From positions 1-45,138 of the forward strand of contig CBFHQJ010000039.1 in assembly GCA_965657795.1 (NCBI GenBank): DNA of 45,138 nucleotides, given 5' to 3'. The notes beneath the pieces are model-generated. The model searched no databases. It was not told the origin of the DNA and saw only the letters and a list, made by a program, of their open reading frames with translations. The position numbers were made by a program, and so were the translations under genes. Source of the DNA: SW10 sp965657795. Lineage in GTDB: Bacteria; Verrucomicrobiota; Verrucomicrobiia; Verrucomicrobiales; Akkermansiaceae. Below, piece after piece: positions 40,683 through 45,138 of this stretch. Every line of letters begins with the position of its first letter. The stretch's first letter is position 1.

Positions 40683-41440
40683 AGAGACGTATCTCGCCGG
40701 CCAGAGTGCTCGTTTTGCTCATCATCTTCGCCCTCCTCTTATTCGTAGTGTCCCTATTGTTCATAGTTGGCGAATGGATCTTTGAAGCGGCCTGGGCTTT
40801 TATGAGCGGATGGTTCAGCTATCCAGCCAGGGTAATCCCAAAAATCAGCTACAATATCAAAATGATCCTGTGCGGCTTGGGCGCGTTTGGAATGGCCCTC
40901 TTTTTCAGCCACCGCTTGTTGAAGTGGCTGGCCGAATATGCCCCTTTAATCCCCTCTCCGTGGCCCTTTCGTTTCACCGCCTACCTCTCCTTCTTACTGC
41001 TCTCGATGTTCGGAACCTCCATTGCGATGACCGGAATCATCCACCAAACCGCTTGGCTCGCACGGAGTGATTCGATCACCAGCTCCAGAAATATGGCGCT
41101 TGTGACTGTGCAGAAAAACAATACCAAGGACCTTGCTGGAGGTTTATTGATGGAAGCCATTGATCACCCTCAACACAAATACCCCGCAAGCCTTGCTGAA
41201 TTCATCATAAAGAACGAAGAGGAAATCCTATCCGACTTTCTCCTCTGCCCCTTAGATAAAGGTGGTGACGCCCCGTGGCTTTACCCCGCAGCTTCCAAAT
41301 CTCTGGGGGGAAGATTCCCGGTCATCATCAGCCCGAGACCCAATCATCAAGACCTCATCATCGTCGCCTATTCCGACGGCAGCGTGGAGACTCATCCCTT
41401 CAATGAGCTTCCTTCAGAAGTCGCATTCTATTTCGAATAG
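40679..41440 (+). CDS. Membrane protein with an extracytoplasmic C-terminal domain, partner of the preceding gene
   Basis: The 253-residue product has membrane helices at about 9-33 (VLVLLIIFALLLFVVSLLF), 60-78 (MILCGLGAFGMALFFS) and 100-122 (AYLSFLLLSMFGTSIAMTGI). The C-terminal domain has HPQHKYPASLAEFIIKNEEE, FLLCPLDKGGDAPWLYPA and LIIVAYSDGSVETHPFNEL. The YSDGSVETHPF end resembles the small domain closing of DUF1559-like proteins. It is translationally coupled to the preceding gene and the two are likely one membrane system of unknown function. Confidence 0.7.
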   Translation: MKRRISPARVLVLLIIFALLLFVVSLLFIVGEWIFEAAWAFMSGWFSYPARVIPKISYNIKMILCGLGAFGMALFFSHRLLKWLAEYAPLIPSPWPFRFTAYLSFLLLSMFGTSIAMTGIIHQTAWLARSDSITSSRNMALVTVQKNNTKDLAGGLLMEAIDHPQHKYPASLAEFIIKNEEEILSDFLLCPLDKGGDAPWLYPAASKSLGGRFPVIISPRPNHQDLIIVAYSDGSVETHPFNELPSEVAFYFE

Positions 41441-41473
41441 CCTTTGTTGCGCCTCCGGCCTAGGTTCCCACCC

Positions 41474-42271
41474 GTGAGCATCTTCCAGGCAAGCGGCCGG
41501 GTCGTCTTGACCTTCATCAACTACCTCGGGCAACTGGGCTTGTTGACGCGTGAGATCATGTATTCGCTCACGAAAGGCCAAAAGCGTTGGCGAAAAATGT
41601 GGGAACAAGTCGCCGAGATCGGCGCACGTTCACAGGTGGTCGTCGGCGTGACCGGAGCCTTCACCGGCGCGGTGCTGGCGGCCCAGACTCTTTTCCAATT
41701 TAAACTCTTCGGCCTCGAAACAGCTGCAGGCGGCCTGGTCTCGGTCGCGATGCTCCGCGAACTGGGGCCGACCATCACTGGTCTCATGTTGGCGGGCCGG
41801 GTGGGTTCGGCAATGGCAGCCGAAATCGGAACAATGAAAGTCACAGAGCAAATCGACGCCCTCCGCTCGATGGCCGTCAACCCGGTCGATTACCTCGTGG
41901 CGCCCCGATTCCTAGCGATGCTCATTTCGGTGCCGCTCCTGATCGCCGAATCAGCCGCGCTTGGGATGGTGGCTTCCTACATCGTCGGAGTAGGCGTCTT
42001 CCATGTCGAATCGGCCTACTGGCTCGATAACATGAAAACCTATGTCGATCTCACTGATCCGACCATCGCGCTTACCAAAGGACTCTTCTTTGGTATCCTC
42101 ATTGTCATCATATCTTGCGATCAGGGGATGAAGGCCAAAAACGGAGCAGTCGGAGTCGGTCGGGGAACGACCAGGGCGATGGTCTATTCGTCACTCGCCA
42201 TCCTTGTTGTGAATTTTTTCCTCACTCTCATCATGCAGATCATCTTCCCCGCTTCCTTGTTTTCAAACTAA
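41474..42271 (+). CDS. mlaE: MlaE-family ABC transporter permease
   Basis: With GTG 41474 as start the protein has 265 residues. It belongs to the MlaE/Ttg2B permease family: QVVVGVTGAFTGAVLAAQTL, ELGPTITGLMLAGRVGSAMA, AEIGTMKVTEQIDALRSMAV and NPVDYLVAPRFLAMLISVPL are the diagnostic stretches, followed by three more membrane helices. MlaE works with the ATPase MlaF and the MCE protein MlaD to move phospholipids between membranes. Neither partner gene is adjacent on the downstream side. GTG was preferred to the earlier TTG because the family starts near FQASGR. Confidence 0.9.
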   Translation: MSIFQASGRVVLTFINYLGQLGLLTREIMYSLTKGQKRWRKMWEQVAEIGARSQVVVGVTGAFTGAVLAAQTLFQFKLFGLETAAGGLVSVAMLRELGPTITGLMLAGRVGSAMAAEIGTMKVTEQIDALRSMAVNPVDYLVAPRFLAMLISVPLLIAESAALGMVASYIVGVGVFHVESAYWLDNMKTYVDLTDPTIALTKGLFFGILIVIISCDQGMKAKNGAVGVGRGTTRAMVYSSLAILVVNFFLTLIMQIIFPASLFSN

Positions 42272-42293
42272 TCCAGCACAGCTACAAAGAAAA

Positions 42294-42323
42294 GCCGCCC
42301 TCCTGCGCTAACAGGAGGGCGGC
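42294..42323. terminator. Strong hairpin after mlaE, U tract only on the minus strand
   Basis: A perfect 12-pair stem (42294-42305 with 42312-42323) closes a six-base loop. On the plus strand it is followed by CACACAAACACAC, with no U run. On the minus strand it is followed by TTTTCTTTG. It may stop transcription from either side or stabilise the mlaE transcript end. Confidence 0.6.
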
Positions 42324-42750
42324 CACACAAACACACAAAATCAGAGGGGTTATTTCTGACGGTGGGTATTTACGACCTCCCCTGATTTCTCTTTCACATT
42401 CCTCCTCCGTTTTTTTTAGAAACAACTCGGCCCACATCAATTTTCTGACAAATCATTCCTCTCCAATGACCTAATGAATGGGCTGAGACGCCTATTTCAA
42501 AGGGATCTCAGGCATCCAAGCCCATTTCCCCAAATTTAAAACCTGCCCATTCAAGGGTATTCTTTTAGCAAGCTATTGATCTGGGATAGCCGGAATGACA
42601 CGGTTTCCAGAATCCGGTGAAAATAATTTTTCATCGGGAAAATGACCTGAGGGGTTTGTTTTTGTCTGATTTGAGACAGAATGGAGTGACCGCATTAGTC
42701 TTGCGGCCACTCACCGGGGCCGCTATGTCCGCCTCCGAAATACTCTCGTT
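42324..42750 (+). promoter_or_regulatory. Structured upstream region of the pyruvate dehydrogenase genes
   Basis: No supported gene lies here. Three foldable elements are visible. At 42338-42388 AAATCAG pairs with CTGATTT, with GGGG and CCCC inside. At 42663-42678 TGTCT pairs with AGACA. At 42684-42712 GAGTG and CCGCA pair with TGCGG and CACTC (10 pairs with a bulge), just 38 bp before the pdhA ATG. The last could control translation of pdhA. I cannot identify a known riboswitch. Confidence 0.4.
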
Positions 42751-43839
42751 ATGGAAACTGCCAACAGCCCAAACCATTCCCCGCTAGATTTCGCGGGCTC
42801 GCCCGTTAACAAGACGCTTTCTGCCGAAGAGAAGATCGACACCTACCGCCAGATGACTCAGATCCGGCGTTTCGAACAGGCTGCGCTCAAAAATTACTCG
42901 AAGAAGGGAACGATGGGCGGCTTCCTCCACCTTTACATTGGTCAGGAATCAGTCGCAGTCGGAGCAGCTTCTCTCATGGGAGATCACGATCACATGATCA
43001 CCGCCTATCGTTGTCACGCCCACGCACTGGCTGTCGGCATGAACATGAACGAGTGCATGGCCGAGCTTTATGGAAAAGCCACTGGTTGCTCCAAGGGCAA
43101 GGGTGGTTCGATGCACTTCTTCGCGCCTAATAAAAATTTCTGGGGCGGTCACGGAATCGTCGCCGGCCAAACTCCGCTCGGCCTCGGTCTCGGATACGGA
43201 CTCAAATACAAAGGCCTTGAGGGCTGCGCACTCTGCTTCCTCGGGGACGGAGCAGTCAACCAGGGGGCTTTCCACGAATCACTCAACATCGCAGCTCTCT
43301 TCGGGATTCCCGTTGTCTACATCATCGAGAACAACGGCTACTCCATGGGAACCTCACAGAAGCGCTCCAGTGCTTACAAAGATTGCCTCGCCCAGCGTGC
43401 CGACGCCTACGACATGGATTGGGACGTGGTGAACGGCGAGGACTTCTACGAAGTCCGTGCCAAGACCCACATCGCCATGGAGCGGGCCCGCAAGGAGCAC
43501 AAACCGACCGTCCTCGAGATTATGACCTACCGTTATTATGGTCACTCGGTCGCCGATGCGAACCACAAAAAATACCGTTCACCCGAAGAGATCGCGGACT
43601 ACAAAAAGAATCACGATCCCATCAACCTCTGGCGCGCCAAGCTCATCGAGGAAGGCATCCTCACCGAGGACTCGGCCAAAGCCATCGACACCGAAGCGAA
43701 ACAAGAGGCAGCCACTGCCACCAAGTTTGCCGAGGACTCCCCTGCCCCCACCATCGACGATATTACCGACGATGTTTACTGGGAAACCGACAACAATACC
43801 GAGGCCTCCCAGATCGGACGCCACTTCTTCAACGATTAA
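42751..43839 (+). CDS. pdhA: Pyruvate dehydrogenase E1 component, alpha subunit
   Basis: The 362-residue protein is the TPP-dependent alpha subunit: RRFEQAALKNYSKKGTMGGF, LHLYIGQESVAVGAASLM, YRCHAHALAVG and the FFAPNKNFWGGHGIVAGQTP stretch. The TPP/Mg motif GDGAVNQGAFHESLNIAALF...ENN is complete, and the phosphorylation-loop analogue RYYGHSVADANHKKYRSPEE follows. It decarboxylates pyruvate and reduces lipoamide with the beta subunit encoded next, 19 bp downstream. An N-terminal extension of about 25 residues (ETANSPNHSPLDFAGSPVNK) is unremarkable. E2 and E3 are not in this window. Confidence 0.96.
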   Translation: METANSPNHSPLDFAGSPVNKTLSAEEKIDTYRQMTQIRRFEQAALKNYSKKGTMGGFLHLYIGQESVAVGAASLMGDHDHMITAYRCHAHALAVGMNMNECMAELYGKATGCSKGKGGSMHFFAPNKNFWGGHGIVAGQTPLGLGLGYGLKYKGLEGCALCFLGDGAVNQGAFHESLNIAALFGIPVVYIIENNGYSMGTSQKRSSAYKDCLAQRADAYDMDWDVVNGEDFYEVRAKTHIAMERARKEHKPTVLEIMTYRYYGHSVADANHKKYRSPEEIADYKKNHDPINLWRAKLIEEGILTEDSAKAIDTEAKQEAATATKFAEDSPAPTIDDITDDVYWETDNNTEASQIGRHFFND

Positions 43840-43858
43840 TTTTTTACTTTTAGATACC

Positions 43859-44842
43859 ATGCGCGAAATCGAATACCGTGACGCCCTGAACGAGGCCTTT
43901 GACGAAGAGCTGGCCCGCGACGAAAATGTCGTCCTCATGGGCGAGGAAGTGGCCCAATACAATGGAGCCTACAAAGTCACCCGGGGCCTCTGGGACAAGT
44001 GGGGCGACAAGCGAGTCGTCGACACCCCGATCTCCGAAGCCGGCTTCATCGGCATGGGCATCGGTGCCTCCATGCTCGGCATCCGCCCGGTCATGGAGCT
44101 GATGTTCTGGTCCTTCCACAGCGTCGCCTTTGACCAACTCGTCAACAACGCGGCCTGCTGCCGCTATATGTCCGGCGGACTCATCAACGTCCCCATCGTG
44201 ATGCGCGGGCCCGCCAACGGCGGAACCAACGTGGGCGCAACCCACTCGCACACTCCCGAAGGACTCTTCGCAGCCTTCCCCGGTCTCAAAGTCTGCTCGC
44301 CCGCCACTCCGGCTGATGCGAAAGGCCTGATGAAGACCGCCATTCGTGACAACGACCCCGTTTATGTCATGGAGAACACCACTCTTTACGGCAACAAGGG
44401 CGACGTCCCCGATCCCGCCGATGGCGACTTCCTGATTCCTCTCGGGAAAGCCGACATCAAGCGCGAAGGTTCCGACATCTCCCTCATCGCCCACGGCGCC
44501 AGCGTGCTCCGTTGCCTTGAGGCTGCCGAAATCCTCGCCAGCGAGCACAACATCGACGCCGAAGTCGTCGATCTCCGCTCCATTCGCCCACTCGATCAGG
44601 ACGCCATCATCGACTCCGTCAAAAAGACCAACCGCGCCGTCCTAGTGGACGAGTCCAAGCCCTTTTGCGGAGTTTCCGCTCAAATTGCGACTCTTATTCA
44701 AGACTACGCCTTCGACTACTTGGATGCCCCGGTCAAGCGTGTCTGCACCGTTGATGCTCCGGCCATCTACTCGCCGCATGTCGAACCGGACCAACTCCCC
44801 AATGCAAAGCGCATTGTTGCCCAGGTCCTGACTATCGCCTAA
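43859..44842 (+). CDS. pdhB: Pyruvate dehydrogenase E1 component, beta subunit
   Basis: This 327-residue subunit begins MREIEYRDALNEAFDEELAR and contains VLMGEEVAQYNGAYKVTRGL, TPISEAGFIGMGIGASMLGI, RPVMELMFWSFHSVAFDQLV and the C-terminal domain with DLRSIRPLDQDAIIDSVKKT. It closes the E1 alpha2-beta2 active site. ATG 43859 was chosen; the open frame extends to 43538 but overlaps pdhA. The interval to pdhA is A/T-rich and lacks a clear Shine-Dalgarno. Confidence 0.96.
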   Translation: MREIEYRDALNEAFDEELARDENVVLMGEEVAQYNGAYKVTRGLWDKWGDKRVVDTPISEAGFIGMGIGASMLGIRPVMELMFWSFHSVAFDQLVNNAACCRYMSGGLINVPIVMRGPANGGTNVGATHSHTPEGLFAAFPGLKVCSPATPADAKGLMKTAIRDNDPVYVMENTTLYGNKGDVPDPADGDFLIPLGKADIKREGSDISLIAHGASVLRCLEAAEILASEHNIDAEVVDLRSIRPLDQDAIIDSVKKTNRAVLVDESKPFCGVSAQIATLIQDYAFDYLDAPVKRVCTVDAPAIYSPHVEPDQLPNAKRIVAQVLTIA

Positions 44843-44853
44843 GCGACGATCCC

Positions 44854-45138
44854 ATGGACGACGCGATCTTCGATGGGGTCAAAGAAGATCTCAAAAAGGA
44901 AGAGGCTTACCTCCGAAATCACGAGCACCGCTTCCGACTCAGCGCGGAACCGGTCCAGGCGGTTGGTTCCGGGAATCCACGTCTTCTTGATATCGGCTGT
45001 TGGCCGGGCTATCTCTCGCTGTATTTTAAGCGGAGCGGCTGGGACGTATGCGCCATTGACCTCAAGCCTGATCGCCTCCCCGTCATCAGGGATGCTGAAA
45101 TTGAGCTGCTCGACCACAACCTCAACGATCATCCCAGC
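44854..45138 (+). CDS. SAM-dependent methyltransferase, N-terminal part only
   Basis: Ninety-five residues are present before the window ends. They include MDDAIFDGVKEDLKKEEAYL and a class I methyltransferase motif I, LLDIGCWPGYLSLYFKRSGW, followed by DVCAIDLKPDRLP (end of beta-2 with an acidic residue for the ribose). Motif I has Trp where Gly or a small residue is more usual (GCWPG). The start ATG lies 11 bp after the pdhB stop, so it may be cotranscribed. The substrate is unknown. Confidence 0.75.
   Translation, partial: MDDAIFDGVKEDLKKEEAYLRNHEHRFRLSAEPVQAVGSGNPRLLDIGCWPGYLSLYFKRSGWDVCAIDLKPDRLPVIRDAEIELLDHNLNDHPS

Noticed and set aside
42294..42323. Hairpin after mlaE as a plain rho-independent terminator on the plus strand
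   Set aside because: The plus strand has no U tract behind it; kept only as a strong hairpin with uncertain direction.
43538..43858. N-terminal extension of pdhB overlapping pdhA
   Set aside because: It is Pro/Thr/Ser-rich out-of-frame reading of pdhA; the family starts at MREIEYRDAL.

Overview
The window looks like a chromosomal segment from a Verrucomicrobiota bacterium, probably Verrucomicrobiales-like. This is inferred from a secreted formylglycine-type sulfatase, a LamG-type secreted protein, many secreted or lipoprotein coiled-coil and TPR proteins, and a str-S10-spc ribosomal block with unusual insertions and omissions. No taxonomic marker was searched. No tRNA, rRNA, CRISPR array, insertion sequence or prophage was seen.

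Left part (1-19500): accessory and housekeeping genes. They are: a truncated LamG-type secreted protein; a flavin-reductase-like protein; two convergent DoxX-like membrane proteins; a secreted protein with two CxxC-type metal-binding units; a TPR membrane protein that appears to be a selenoprotein; a 1254-residue exported solenoid protein; a FadL-type outer-membrane protein whose frame is broken at a slippery T run; an RND-type adaptor; a flavin reductase, alpha/beta hydrolase and PEP-hydrolase-family operon; TspO; a sulfatase; a TerB-like protein; a membrane-anchored protein; a single-domain response regulator; a Sel1-repeat protein; and a secretin-N-like protein with a broken signal-peptide frame.

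Middle (19568-36453, all minus strand): one long collinear block. Read in its transcription direction it is rpsL-rpsG-fusA-rpsJ-rplC-rplD-rplW-rplB-rpsS-[secreted coiled-coil protein]-rplV-rpsC-rplP-rpmC-rpsQ-rplN-rplX-rplE-rpsH-rplF-rplR-rpsE-rplO-[lipoprotein]-secY-adk-map. tuf, rpsN and rpmD are absent from their usual places. Two envelope-protein genes are inserted. S3 and S5, neighbours at the ribosomal mRNA entry site, both carry RGG-rich tails.

Right part (36454-45138): a long untranslated leader for rpsL; a lipoprotein and a cytochrome-b562-like protein, each followed by a similar hairpin terminator; a HAD phosphatase; a dienelactone hydrolase; two coupled membrane proteins; an MlaE-type permease; pyruvate dehydrogenase E1 alpha and beta behind a structured leader; and the start of a methyltransferase.

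The most interesting observation is at 3147-3260. The TPR protein at 2574 reaches an in-frame TGA. The frame then continues for 36 more sense codons, making a U-x-x-C motif. A hairpin with a GGUC apical loop starts its loop exactly 18 nt after the TGA, the same spacing and loop as the E. coli fdhF SECIS. This is a candidate selenoprotein of a type I do not recognise. Several other genes show single-base frame breaks at homopolymers (near 438, 8342 and 19432). Residual assembly indels are therefore a live alternative for those, but not for the TGA, which keeps frame.
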